A DNA stretch of 64,000 nucleotides from Leptospira congkakensis (lineage in GTDB: Bacteria; Spirochaetota; Leptospiria; Leptospirales; Leptospiraceae), in assembly GCF_004770265.1 (NCBI RefSeq), contig NZ_RQGQ01000017.1:62001-126000 (forward strand), in the 5' to 3' direction. The stretch's first letter is position 1. The number at the start of each line of letters is the position of its first letter. Position numbers and translations under genes: made by a program. This document shows, one piece after another, positions 16,390 to 27,100 of this stretch. The notes beneath the pieces are model-generated. The model was not told where the DNA came from and made no database searches. It saw nothing but the letters and a program-made list of their open reading frames with translations.

Positions 16390-17688
16390 ATGAAACAACT
16401 CCGTTACCATTTACCGTCCTTCATTATCTGGATGGTGGTATTTTATTTTTTATCAGAAAGATCCATCTTTCGTTACAAACATATGGGCGCTGGAGTTGAT
16501 ATTGGTCTTTTTGAAAATCTGTTCTATAACTTAGTCCATTACGACAAGGCAGTCACATCCATCGGAATGAATGAAATGTCTCATCATTATTTTTCCGATC
16601 ATATCAATTGGTATATTTATCCCCTTTCGTTATTGTATAGATTCTTTCCTTATGTAGAAAGCCTACTGATCTTCCAAGCTTTAGTACTCAGTTCACCCAT
16701 TTTAATTTTACCACTTTTTCAAAAAGATAATCTATCGAAATGGATCTATCCACTGTTATATGCATTATTTCTTCCGATATACTGGATTCAAATTTTCGAT
16801 TTCCATCCCGAAGTCCTTTGGATTCCGTTGTTTTTTTTATTCTATTATTTCTGGAAACAACAGTCATCTTATTGGATTTTATTTTTCATTCTAAGTTTAC
16901 TAACAAAAGAAGAATCTGCTTTGGTTTGGATTGTATTTTCGTTGATCGAAGAAAATTCGAAAAAAGGAGAAAGGATATTCATAGGAATTGTATCCATTGT
17001 TTATTTTATTTTCTCTATCATTCTACTAAGCCAACTGAATGAAGTAAGTAATGGAATGCCTAGACCTGCACACTGGGAAAGATATCAAAACCCGATAGTT
17101 GCTCTACAATACTTTCATTTGTTTCCTTATTTATTTCTATTTTTAAACATACCCTTTTTATTTTTACAGTTTAGAAATAAACTCATCCTTTGTTTGGTTC
17201 CCTATTTGTTTTATTCTCTTTTTTCCTCTTATGAAGTGAACAAAACACCATTCACCCATCATAGTTTTATTGCAGTTCCAATCATTCTCATTAGTTTTAT
17301 CGAAGGCATTAAAACTCTTAATGAAAAAAACAAATATATCGCTAAATATTTATCACTATTCGTTTCCATTCTAATATTCGGTTTTTTTGGTCCAAGCTCC
17401 AAATCATATTCTTACAGAAAAGATTTTTTGAATCCAGGTGTTTCTGAGATGGATGTAAAAATATTACGTGGATTATTAGAAGGAAAATCGATCGTCTCAA
17501 ACGTTCCGCAATACCTCTCTAACCGAACTACAGTTCAACTATTTCTACCAAACCACGAGTATACGGCAGATTATTTTGTATTTTATACATTCCCCAAAAA
17601 CACTCAAATCCCAAACATACCCAAGCATTATCAATGGGAACAAACGATAGAAAAGCAGATACAAATCTACAAACGTACCGAAAATTGA
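16390..17688 (+). CDS. DUF2079-type polytopic membrane protein
   Basis: This 432-residue protein has about ten transmembrane helices with short loops. It shows the DUF2079 features DIGLFENLFYNLVH and HHYFSDHINWYIYPLSLLYRFFP near the start (the second is given here as HHYFSDH and YPLSLLYRFFP), followed by FDFHPEVLWIPLFFL. DUF2079 proteins resemble GT-C glycosyltransferases and probably act on lipid-linked sugars, but activity is unproven. The ATG at 16390 lies 2 bases after the previous stop. A longer frame from 16348 only adds overlap. Confidence 0.78.
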   Translation: MKQLRYHLPSFIIWMVVFYFLSERSIFRYKHMGAGVDIGLFENLFYNLVHYDKAVTSIGMNEMSHHYFSDHINWYIYPLSLLYRFFPYVESLLIFQALVLSSPILILPLFQKDNLSKWIYPLLYALFLPIYWIQIFDFHPEVLWIPLFFLFYYFWKQQSSYWILFFILSLLTKEESALVWIVFSLIEENSKKGERIFIGIVSIVYFIFSIILLSQLNEVSNGMPRPAHWERYQNPIVALQYFHLFPYLFLFLNIPFLFLQFRNKLILCLVPYLFYSLFSSYEVNKTPFTHHSFIAVPIILISFIEGIKTLNEKNKYIAKYLSLFVSILIFGFFGPSSKSYSYRKDFLNPGVSEMDVKILRGLLEGKSIVSNVPQYLSNRTTVQLFLPNHEYTADYFVFYTFPKNTQIPNIPKHYQWEQTIEKQIQIYKRTEN

Positions 17689-17729
17689 TTGATTGATTTG
17701 GAAAACCACTTATTCTGAATACCTGAAAA

Positions 17730-18308
17730 ATGAGATCTTTTGTTTATAATCTAATATTAATTTTTTTACTCATTCACTGTTCCGTTGATTTGCGCCAGGT
17801 TCCACCGCCTTCTCCCAACGGAAATACAAACCGAACACAAACGAACCTTCCTTTAGTGATTGGTAAATTTGAAATCCTTTCAGCAGATCGGGGTGTATAC
17901 ACAGATGCTTGGAGAATGGCTTTTAAAGGACACCTAACATCCTCAGGATTGTTTCCAAATGTTGTCACCGACCTGGACCCAAAAACGACATCTGATTTTT
18001 ATACAATCGATGTAGAAATGAAAACTCATTACGAAGACAAATATAATTGGTGGTATACTTTTCCTGCTTTGTGGCCTTTTACGGGAGTCTGGCCTATTCA
18101 ATATAGAATTGCAGATTACAAAGTGGAATTCAAATATATATTATATAAAAACAAAACTCTCATCAAAGAAGAGACCATTACCAAAAATGGAAATACAGAT
18201 GAATTCTTATACGGATTGTATAGAGTTCGTAACTTTCATCGTATGATTGAAGAAACTAATTTAGAAGCTGTTAGAACATGTATTCAAAGTTTATCCGAAT
18301 CATTATAA
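17730..18308 (+). CDS. Lipoprotein of unknown function
   Basis: This 192-residue protein has a signal peptide ending in LIHC (Cys17), which marks a probable lipoprotein. A Pro/Asn-rich linker follows. The mature domain contains a WWYTFPALWPFTGVWPIQYR stretch and a final helix (FHRMIEETNLEAVRTC). I recognise no family. It overlaps the next lipoprotein gene by 31 bases, so the two are probably made together. Confidence 0.72.
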   Translation: MRSFVYNLILIFLLIHCSVDLRQVPPPSPNGNTNRTQTNLPLVIGKFEILSADRGVYTDAWRMAFKGHLTSSGLFPNVVTDLDPKTTSDFYTIDVEMKTHYEDKYNWWYTFPALWPFTGVWPIQYRIADYKVEFKYILYKNKTLIKEETITKNGNTDEFLYGLYRVRNFHRMIEETNLEAVRTCIQSLSESL

Positions 18309-18640
18309 TTTTAAATCTTTTCAGTTTTGTTGGATGTGTCAGTATTCCCTTCAATTCAGCTAACAATACTGAAGATTGTTTAGCATATTATTATCAAACC
18401 AAAAGGCAAGTCACAGAAGTTTTTGATGAAAATACTTTGACTCTAGGCCTTGTCATTACACTTTCTCTTTTGAATTCGGCATTTTCTCCAATCTTTTTAT
18501 TACCAATTCTTTCCACTCCCTACATCCATTACAAAAATAAAGTAAAATCAGATGAAATACTGAGTCAGTGGAAAAAAGAAAGATGTGGAATTGCTGAATT
18601 CAATCCAGAACAAAACCAAACTAGACCAACAGATCTTTAA
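18278..18640 (+). CDS. Small lipoprotein of unknown function
   Basis: This 120-residue protein has a lipobox FVGC (Cys20) after a short basic N-terminus and hydrophobic stretch. The mature part has an internal hydrophobic segment (about 55-85, TLGLVITLSLLNSAFSPIFLL) that could be a membrane helix, then a charged tail. No family was recognised. The gene ends 4 bases into the convergent TolC-like gene. Confidence 0.65.
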   Translation: MYSKFIRIIIILNLFSFVGCVSIPFNSANNTEDCLAYYYQTKRQVTEVFDENTLTLGLVITLSLLNSAFSPIFLLPILSTPYIHYKNKVKSDEILSQWKKERCGIAEFNPEQNQTRPTDL

Positions 18641-19995
18641 TTATTTAAAAACTTCATAGTGTCTCCCAAAAGGAGACCTATTTGCAATCTAAGTTGGATT
18701 AAATCATATCGATTTTGAATTTCGTTTCGCATCACATCACGAAGTCGCCTATCAACTGTTTGCAATTCAATTACGGAAGCGGATCCTGTTTTATAAGCTT
18801 TTTCCATAATTTGATAGTTTTCTTCAGCAATTCGTTTGCTTTCGCGAGAAATATCATACAATTCAACAAGATTGTTATGTTGTTGGATAAGTTCAAAAAG
18901 ATACAAACCAGTGTTTTCTTTTAAAAATTGAGAGTGTGATTTGGCTAATTTGATTTCGACTTTAGATTTATCATATTCGTTTTTCGACAACCAACGATTG
19001 AACAAAGGAAACTTAAATCCAAAATTTCCACCAACATTAAAATCTGCGTCGGATGATCTTGCATACCGACTAAAATCATTTCGACTATAATCGTAAACTT
19101 CCATAGAGTTTGACCAAGTTCCACTAAGCCCTGAAAAAGATTCTCGACTAGACTGATTGTATACATTCACAAAAAAATCAGGAACCCATAGTTCGTTAAA
19201 CCGAACCAACTTTTGTACTTCCAAAATCTTAACTTGATTAACAGTCAGAATTAGATCAAAATTCAAATCAGTTAAATTCTTTTCGTACTCAGATAAAGTA
19301 GATTCTAAAGGAAGGATTTTATATTCACGTTCCGGAATTTGTTTTAGAACCACATCTTTCAATAAAAACTTTCTTCTAAATACTGATTGGCTCTTTTGTT
19401 GGTCCAACCTAGATTTTGTTACGTTGTATTTATAAAAGAAATAATCCACTTTAGAGTTTTGCGTTACTAAATAAGATTCAATTCCTTGTTTATATAATTT
19501 TTGCACTGATTGAAATTGTTTATCTGCACCAGTTTCATTAGAAAAATCATAATCATAAAATGCTAATAATTTGAGAGTTTCGGCATATTGAAAAGCTTGA
19601 TCAAATAATTCTTTTTGATATAAAGCCTTATACTCCAATAACAACCGTTCGTATTCCAATTCCAAAATCATATTCGTAAGAACTGTATTGCCTTGGTCTT
19701 GAAAATTCCAATTGAGATTTAAGGATGTACTCCAACCTTTCCTGTTATAACCATCCCCTCGCAGTGACTCAAAAAATGGTGAATGGTCTAAATTAACCGC
19801 TGGCAAATAACGTAAATTTTTAGAGTCAATATCAACCTTTTTACGTTCAATTTCCATTTCCTTGAGTTTCAATTCATATGACTTCTCACCAACTAACTTT
19901 GGCAGATCATAAAAATCCACCGCATCTGGCCAAATATAGGAAGTTGGCAAAATGACAAAGGAAGATAAAAATATAATTAAATAAAAACGAATCAC
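18637..19995 (-). CDS. TolC-family outer-membrane efflux protein (type I secretion)
   Basis: This 452-residue protein has an N-terminal signal segment (about 1-20) and long amphipathic helices with repeated coiled-coil patterns. It has the C-terminal YQIMEKAYKTGSASVIELQTVDRRLRD block, split here as YQIMEKAYKTGSAS and VIELQTVDRRLRD, that is typical of TolC-type proteins. It would form the trimeric outer-membrane duct. It lies 8 bases after the stop of an ABC exporter gene, with an HlyD-type adaptor gene further upstream, so it is almost certainly the exit channel of this export system. Confidence 0.85.
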   Translation of the reverse strand: MIRFYLIIFLSSFVILPTSYIWPDAVDFYDLPKLVGEKSYELKLKEMEIERKKVDIDSKNLRYLPAVNLDHSPFFESLRGDGYNRKGWSTSLNLNWNFQDQGNTVLTNMILELEYERLLLEYKALYQKELFDQAFQYAETLKLLAFYDYDFSNETGADKQFQSVQKLYKQGIESYLVTQNSKVDYFFYKYNVTKSRLDQQKSQSVFRRKFLLKDVVLKQIPEREYKILPLESTLSEYEKNLTDLNFDLILTVNQVKILEVQKLVRFNELWVPDFFVNVYNQSSRESFSGLSGTWSNSMEVYDYSRNDFSRYARSSDADFNVGGNFGFKFPLFNRWLSKNEYDKSKVEIKLAKSHSQFLKENTGLYLFELIQQHNNLVELYDISRESKRIAEENYQIMEKAYKTGSASVIELQTVDRRLRDVMRNEIQNRYDLIQLRLQIGLLLGDTMKFLNN

Positions 19996-20003
19996 TAAAT
20001 CAA

Positions 20004-23000
20004 TTATCGGATCGCTTCCTGTTTGGAATGAAGTAATTGGTAAATTCCACCTTTAGAAAGTAACTCCCTATGTGTGCCTTTCCCTTCCAATTTGCCCCGT
20101 TCCAAGACAAAAATCTGGTCATAATTACGAATTGTATCCAACCTGTGGGCTACCGTAACGATTGTAGCGTTTGCAAAAACCAAACCTATATGTGACAGAA
20201 TTCTTGCTTCTGTTTCCTTATCCAAAGAGGCCGTGGGTTCATCTAATAATAAAACATTAGGTTTTTGTAAAAACAAACGAGCCAAGGAAACTCTCTGTTT
20301 TTGACCGCCTGAAAAAATAAAACCTCTTTCGGAAATTTCCGTATCATAACCAAGCGGAAGTTTGACGATATCATCATGAATACAAGCAAGTTTGGCTGCT
20401 TCAACCACTTCGCTTAAAGTTGCTTCTGGTTTAGTGATAGAAATATTTTCTCTAACTGTGCCTGCAATGAGTGGATTTTCCTGAAACAAAACACCAATTT
20501 TAGTTCGTAAACTAGGAAGCCAAATCTCATCTAGTGCAACGTCATCAATAATGATATTCCCTTCTTGTGGATTGTACAATCCAAGTATTAATTTTAAAAT
20601 AGTTGATTTACCACTTCCACTCCGCCCCACAAAGGCAACTTTTTTACCTGCTTGGATTTTTAATTTTAAATTACGAATTCCTGATTCAGGTTTCAAAGTA
20701 TCATAAGAGAAACTCAAATTTTTAAACTCAATGTTACCTTTCACTTCCGGTAAATCAACTTTGAACAAATTATCTTTATCAGTAATTTCACTATCCAAAG
20801 ATTCAAAAGTGCGTAACCTGTTCCACGAAACATTAGCTTTCTGAAATTTTAAAAAATCATCGTATAAAGAAACAATTGGATTTCGAATATAAGCAACAAG
20901 TCCAATGATCGCATATAAAGTTCCCAACGTCATTTGATCACTTAAAATCAAAAGACTTCCAACTAACATTACCACTACAACAGTAATTTGTTTAAAAAAC
21001 TCTGTATTTGTGAAAAGTAAGTTTGAATAAAATAATTTCTTACCCTCTGAGTTTAATTGGGTCGTAAGTCTTTTTTCGAAGTCCCAACGATGGGAATAAG
21101 TGGCTCCTAAATTTTTGATAGTTTCGAATCCATTGATCGTTTCGATAAAATAACTCAATGTTTCTGATTTTTTTAAAGATTCTTTTTTTGTTTCTTCAAC
21201 GATTTTTGGAGTAAGAGCACGTAGAATCAACATTTCGGGTAAAATTAAAAACCCAATAATTAGAAGTAATAACGGAGAAAGAAATAGAAAAATAACAAAA
21301 ACTAATGAGCTAAAAAGTAAATCGAATATTTTCATAGCTCCTTGATCAGAAAAATATAAAATAACAGATTCAATTTCTTCCCAACGATTCAAAATTTCAC
21401 CTTTTCGATTTCTTTCAAAAAATGAAATTGGTAATGAAATTAATTTTACTAAAAATCGTATCGCAATGGTTTGATTCACTCGGTTACTTGTAAAAAAAAT
21501 AACATTAGATCGGAAGTAAGCAAGAAAAGATTGGGAAAAACTAAGAAGAACAACAACGGTAATCACAGGAAGAAAAAACTCTTTGTTTTCTTTTAACAAA
21601 ACCGCATCTATTAAGTATAAATTAATTAAGGGTATAAAAACTTCCAAACCTTTGATAACAAAACTAGCAACGATGCCAGCTTTTAAATATTTGATAGCAG
21701 GTAAAAAATATTCAGCTAACCCGGAAAAGAATCTACTTTTCCATTCCCAGTTTTGTTCTGGTTTTACCTTGGGAACAAAATAAATGACAACATTAGAAGA
21801 TTTTTTCTCCCATTCTTCACGAGGAAGATTAATTTCACCAAACTCTGGATCCATAACCAAAACTTTTTTTGGCCCAATAGACTTCAGTATCACGTATTTA
21901 GAATTTTCAAAAAAATTTATAGATGGATTGTTACTCAATTCCAATTCGTGATCTTTCCAATTCACAAAATAACAATCACCTTTATCTTCTCCAAAACTAC
22001 TCTTCCAGTGATTAGGACGTATATCTGGATCAAAATCAGGAAAAGATGGATCCGCATCATAATCTGCAAATGAATATCCCCAATATCGAAATATCATTTT
22101 ACGACAAGCATCACCTGATTGCGATTTACCATCTTGGAATAAAAAAGGAAACCTGATTTGGTTTCTTAATGGAGGAGAAAATTTTAACTTAGGTAAAAAA
22201 TGAAATTGGTCTTCTTCGTAAATTGTCGATGTTTCAAATTTATCTTCTTCCGAACCATCGCCCAAATTGAGTTTTCGTTCGCTCATAATGGAACGAATTG
22301 TGATTAATAAACTTTCGGATTTTTTGAAAAATACTTCTGCATCTTTGGAGGAAAGTTCATAAACAAAACTTTCTTCTACGGCAGTGACGGTAGCATTCCT
22401 TGCTTTTTTTTCTAATACCCCCATTTCACCTAACACTGAACCAGCTTCGACATAAGAAAAATAATCTTTTTGCCATGTTGATTTTGTGACTTTAAATCTC
22501 CCGGAACGTATAAAAAACAATGAAGAACTTTTACTTCCTTCTTTCATCAAAACTTGGCCAGGAGATATCTTTTGTTTTACTAATACTTTTGCTAAATCTT
22601 CAATTTCTGAATTAGAAAGTTTTCTAAAATAGGGATGAATTCTTAATTCGTCACGGAGTTGGACATTTTCTTTGTAAGCATTCCAGGATTGTTTTCTTTT
22701 TTTATCGGACTCGATAAATTTAACAAACTGAATTGTAGATAAAACACGGACTTTAGAATTTTCTTCTACTTGAAAAAGTTGTTTTTTTAAAGAATCAGAA
22801 GAATATTCTGAAATTCCATAAAAGGAACCTTCCGTTAAAGTTTTAATCAATAATTCTCTTTCATTGATTTTTAGTTTAACTTGAATTCTTCCAGTTTCTA
22901 AAAAAAGAATCGGTGTTGGGTCTACTTCGCTCGCGCCAAACTTATCGTTTGCAACTAAAGATCTAAATTCAAATAACGCTAAAAACTTTTTTAAATCAAT

Positions 23001-23066
23001 CGATGATAAAGTTGATAAGAAATCATCATCAGATATTACTTTTGGAATTTCTTTTATACTTTTCAA
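20004..23066 (-). CDS. ABC exporter with two cNMP-binding-like domains and dead C39-like domain (A)
   Basis: This 1020-residue inner-membrane exporter has, in order: a degenerate cyclic-nucleotide-binding-like (CNB) domain (about 20-120); a second CNB domain (about 140-255) with an intact-looking phosphate cassette, GEMGVL with Glu214 and Arg223; and a C39-peptidase-like domain (about 305-432). The C39 catalytic Cys is replaced by Ser317 and the His position by Lys390, so it cannot process leaders in the usual way. A six-helix ABC membrane domain (about 460-740) and a canonical ATPase follow: Walker A GRSGSGKST at 814-822, signature FSGGQ at 918-922, Glu943 and His974. It starts 2 bases after the HlyD-type gene. 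Substrate unknown. Confidence 0.88.
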   Translation of the reverse strand: MKSIKEIPKVISDDDFLSTLSSIDLKKFLALFEFRSLVANDKFGASEVDPTPILFLETGRIQVKLKINERELLIKTLTEGSFYGISEYSSDSLKKQLFQVEENSKVRVLSTIQFVKFIESDKKRKQSWNAYKENVQLRDELRIHPYFRKLSNSEIEDLAKVLVKQKISPGQVLMKEGSKSSSLFFIRSGRFKVTKSTWQKDYFSYVEAGSVLGEMGVLEKKARNATVTAVEESFVYELSSKDAEVFFKKSESLLITIRSIMSERKLNLGDGSEEDKFETSTIYEEDQFHFLPKLKFSPPLRNQIRFPFLFQDGKSQSGDACRKMIFRYWGYSFADYDADPSFPDFDPDIRPNHWKSSFGEDKGDCYFVNWKDHELELSNNPSINFFENSKYVILKSIGPKKVLVMDPEFGEINLPREEWEKKSSNVVIYFVPKVKPEQNWEWKSRFFSGLAEYFLPAIKYLKAGIVASFVIKGLEVFIPLINLYLIDAVLLKENKEFFLPVITVVVLLSFSQSFLAYFRSNVIFFTSNRVNQTIAIRFLVKLISLPISFFERNRKGEILNRWEEIESVILYFSDQGAMKIFDLLFSSLVFVIFLFLSPLLLLIIGFLILPEMLILRALTPKIVEETKKESLKKSETLSYFIETINGFETIKNLGATYSHRWDFEKRLTTQLNSEGKKLFYSNLLFTNTEFFKQITVVVVMLVGSLLILSDQMTLGTLYAIIGLVAYIRNPIVSLYDDFLKFQKANVSWNRLRTFESLDSEITDKDNLFKVDLPEVKGNIEFKNLSFSYDTLKPESGIRNLKLKIQAGKKVAFVGRSGSGKSTILKLILGLYNPQEGNIIIDDVALDEIWLPSLRTKIGVLFQENPLIAGTVRENISITKPEATLSEVVEAAKLACIHDDIVKLPLGYDTEISERGFIFSGGQKQRVSLARLFLQKPNVLLLDEPTASLDKETEARILSHIGLVFANATIVTVAHRLDTIRNYDQIFVLERGKLEGKGTHRELLSKGGIYQLLHSKQEAIR

Positions 23067-23068
23067 AG

Positions 23069-24172
23069 TTAATTCCTAGGATCAGCATATCGAAATAAAA
23101 TTTGGTATATACTCTTTCTATCGATGACTATATCGGCGACTACCTTTAGCCCTGGGAATAACTTAAATTCTTTACCATCCTGGTTTAAATCTTGTGTACC
23201 AAGGATGAGAACCACCGAAAACGAATCATTGTCTTTTGTATTTGGGATGATTTGAGAAACAGTTCCTTCTACGACACCAAAGTCGTTTTGGTGGAATGCT
23301 TTTACTTTAATTACTGACTTTAAACCAATTCGAACAGCAGCAATGTCTTTACTACTCACATCCACAATGGCTTCTAAGGGCTGACCTTCTTCCATCAATG
23401 AAGCAACCGTTTCACCACGAACAATATTTTGTCCTACGTTGTTGATAGAAAGTTCACCAATGATTCCAGAAAAAGGCATCCGAATAATAGCATTAGCAAC
23501 CCTTTCTCTTTTTAATTTTGTATCACCTCTAAGACTCGAAATGATATTTTCTTCTCTTTGTATTTCATCTTTTAAGTTTCCAAACTCTTCATTAAATTCT
23601 AACAAGTTTTGATCATAAATAAACTTAGCACCAACACCATTTTGAAAATCCATAAACGCTTTTTTTAGATTAACAAATTTACTGAGAACACCGCCAGACA
23701 ATGCAGAACCCGAATTGTTTTCTAAATTATAGGCCAAACTTTTTAAAATTTTTTCTGCTTCTCTTTTATTTCGAATCAGTCGTTGTAATTTCTTTTCCTC
23801 ATAATCTAAATTGTTTGTATCTTTTGATAATTCAATTTGTTGTTCCGAAAATTCTAACTCCATAATGGGATCACCTTTTTTAAGAAAATCCCCTGACTTC
23901 ACATATAAATTAGTAAGTGTTCCCGTCTCCAAAGCTTCCACCATATGGTAGTTACCTTTTGGTCGGATGGAACCAGTAGCTTGAACAACTACATCAACTC
24001 TCCCAAAAATCAAAAAGAGTATAAAACATAGAAAAAAAGCAGTAATCAAATAAATTCCCTTTTTTTCCCAATTGGGAGCAGGGTGTTTTAATAACTCATC
24101 GTAATAAGATGCCGAATGCCTAGACTCCCAATTTGAATCTGTTTCTTTTATGTTTTTAAATTTTTTAAACAT
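23069..24172 (-). CDS. HlyD-family membrane-fusion adaptor
   Basis: This 367-residue protein has a cytoplasmic N-terminus and one transmembrane helix (about 40-60, IYLITAFFLCFILFLIFG). The barrel-sandwich/lipoyl half begins GSIRPKGNYHMVEALETGTL. A predicted helical hairpin (about 110-215) comes next and the second lipoyl half follows (RMPFSGIIGELSINNVGQ). This is the HlyD/EmrA layout that links an inner-membrane exporter to TolC. The start overlaps the stop of exporter B by 8 bases and the stop is 2 bases from exporter A, so it lies between the two ABC genes and could serve both. Confidence 0.9.
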   Translation of the reverse strand: MFKKFKNIKETDSNWESRHSASYYDELLKHPAPNWEKKGIYLITAFFLCFILFLIFGRVDVVVQATGSIRPKGNYHMVEALETGTLTNLYVKSGDFLKKGDPIMELEFSEQQIELSKDTNNLDYEEKKLQRLIRNKREAEKILKSLAYNLENNSGSALSGGVLSKFVNLKKAFMDFQNGVGAKFIYDQNLLEFNEEFGNLKDEIQREENIISSLRGDTKLKRERVANAIIRMPFSGIIGELSINNVGQNIVRGETVASLMEEGQPLEAIVDVSSKDIAAVRIGLKSVIKVKAFHQNDFGVVEGTVSQIIPNTKDNDSFSVVLILGTQDLNQDGKEFKLFPGLKVVADIVIDRKSIYQILFRYADPRN

Positions 24173-27100
24173 CTTTATCCCCCTCGCTTAGTGTTGGGAA
24201 CAAATGATAATAAAAACCTTTGGTCGTGATTAACTCAGCATGAGTTCCCATCTCTACTATACGACCCTCATCTAAAACAATAATTTTATCGGCACTGACC
24301 GTGCTATGAAGTCTATGTGAAATTTGAATCACGGTTCTATCTTGGAATACAGTTTCCCATTGTGATTGTATATGTGATTCCGTTTCTGAATCAAGAGCCG
24401 AGGTAGGTTCATCTAAAAATAAAATACTCGGGTTTGTAACAAGTGCTCTTGCAATTGCCAGTCGTTGTCTTTGTCCTCCAGAAAGCCCAATCCCAGATTC
24501 CCCAATTTTTGTTTCATATTTCATAGGAAATCGTTCTACAAATTGGTCCACCATCGCAAGTTTTGCACCAGCTAACAATGATTCCTGATTCAATGAAGGA
24601 TTTTTTTTAGATAAGTTTTCAGTGATACTTCCGGAAAAAAGAATTGGATGTTGTTCCACAGCTCCGAATTGAATTCGGACTTCTTCTGGGTCTAAGGTAG
24701 AAAGATCAAAGGAATCAACAAATACCTTTCCTTTCGTAGGAGTGAGAGTTCCCATAAGAATCCTCATCAGCGTAGACTTACCACACCCACTCCTTCCTAC
24801 AATGGCGATCTTTTCACCGGCTTCTATTTCTAAATTGATATCAGATAAAATTTCTAGACTTGTTTCTGAATATCGAAAACTGATATGATCCAATGTTATC
24901 TTTCCAGACAATCTTGGCAATTCACCAAATGGCCGTTGGCTGATAATTTCACCAGGTAATGAATATATCTCAGTCAGTCGCATTCGAGATTCTCGTAATT
25001 CACTCAAATCTTCATAAACATGGCATAATCTTACAATTGGTTCCATAAGTAGAGAATACAATACAAGAAAAGCCAAAAAACTTCCCAAAGATAATGATTC
25101 ACCTAAAACATCGCTAACACCAAAAGTAATCACAGCGATAAGACCCATTTGTTCAAAAAATTTACTCACAAGCTCTAATACATGGACTCGTTTTCCCACT
25201 CTTAGGTTAGTAAGGATGGTTCTTGCAATTTCATTAAGACCTTTAGAAAGATAACGACTTTCCATCGCAGAAGATTTGATGAGTGGCATTCCTGCAAACA
25301 GTGAGAGAAAAAAAGATGTAGTTTTCTTTTTGGATTCAAAACTATGTTTTTGTAATTTTTTTATTTTTGCACTAGAACGAACAACAAACAAAGAATAAAC
25401 GATAAGAAAAAATAGTCCAACAAAAGTTAAACTGCTATCCAAACGATACAGAATAAAAAGATAAATTGGTAAAGTTACCAAATCTAAAATTAAAAATAAA
25501 CCCGATCTTTGGGTGATTTCCAATATCCTTTGATTTTCTTTCAACCTCTGAGTAAAATCACCTGTTTCGAATTTTCGAAATTCTGGTAATGTTAGGTTTA
25601 GTATATGTTGAAAAAAACGAACAAAATAGTTATACTCCAAACTTTGCATAAGCCCTATAGCAATTAAGTTTCGGAATAAAGAAAACAAGGTTTGAAAAAG
25701 AACGGCTAACGCTACTCCAAATACCAAGGTAAATAAAAAGTTACGATCTGAAAAAACAAGTACCTGGTCTACAACTTGACGAACTAAATATGGTAAGGAC
25801 AAGGTTAAAAATGCTGATAATACTGTAGCAACTAAAATCCAACGTATTTCTCTTTTCTTCGGACTGAACAACATCCGAAGTTCTTTAAAAAAACTGATCA
25901 AACTAACATCAGCAGACAGAGCCGCAGGAGCTGGTGAAAATTGCAAAATCACCCCGTCCCAAATTTTCAAAAACTCTTTAATCGAAAGTTCATAAACACC
26001 TTTAATAGGATGAGAGATTAAAACGGCATCCAACTCTGGTTCGTATAAATATAACAAACAAGGAACTGTTTCCTCATCAGTAATAAAAACAGGATTCTCT
26101 AATTCAATCAGTGGTTCTGATGATAATTGTAGTTGTTTCGTTAAAAATCCTAACTTTTCTAACTCAATGGCTAATTCAAAAATACCAGGAACCTTATTCC
26201 TAGTTAGTTCATTTTTGATTCTAATTTTCCAATTGTTTGGCAATGGTTTATCAAAAACCCGTAAAGCAAGTTCACTACAAACAAGTCCAACTAAAGTAAT
26301 TTGGTCGGTGGTTACTTGTTCAATGTATAATTTTTGTGTAGCCTTTCGAAACTCAAAACGTTTGGAAACAAATGGTCGGATCGAGTTTTCTTCTTTTTCT
26401 TTGGCTTTGTACGTTGAATAACGTAACAGTCGTGATTGGACAATTTCTTCTAGTTTGTTTCCTTTTTCAACCCCGATGACTTTTCGAAATACAGAGCCTG
26501 GGATTTTATATAATTCGGAATCTTCCGAAGCGACTGCACTTGCCAAACGTTTTTGTTGTTTGAAGATGGCAATCTCACCCAATATATCTCCAGAACGCAT
26601 AATTGAGATAATTTTTCTAGGGTTCTCCGTTCTTATCTGAATTTTGCCTGACCGAACAATGTAAGCGGCATCACCATCTTCTCCTTCCGCAAAAATAAAA
26701 TCTCCCTGACTGACTTTTACCAATTGGATGGATTTTAGAATGAGTTTGATTTCTTCTGGAGAAAGTTCCTCGAAAAAACTAAGTTTACGAACATAATAAA
26801 ACTTTTCTTGTTCTTCTTCTCTATGTTTTGCTTTTTCAGCAATTTCAGGATGAGATTCAACTAACTTTAAAAAACGAGATGTGGGGAGTAATAAAACAAT
26901 CGAAGGTTCCAGTGCATTATAATCATGTTTAGATGGAGTTTTTGTAAGAGTGATTCTTTCACCAATCGATTCACCTACTTCGACAAAGGTATGCCGACCA
27001 AAATGACTTTCATTTTTGTTTTGTTTCATTCCAAATCGACCGGTTAATACAAAATGTATGTATTCTGGCATTTGGTTTGCTTTAATTAAGTTTTGTCCTA

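Noticed and set aside
17685..17698. TTGA repeated three times at the end of the DUF2079 gene
   Set aside because: Only about 14 bases and includes the stop codon. Chance microrepeat, no sign of a phase-variable tract.
20004..23066. Reading exporter A as a bacteriocin-processing transporter with active C39 peptidase
   Set aside because: The catalytic Cys and His positions are Ser317 and Lys390, so active leader cleavage is not supported.
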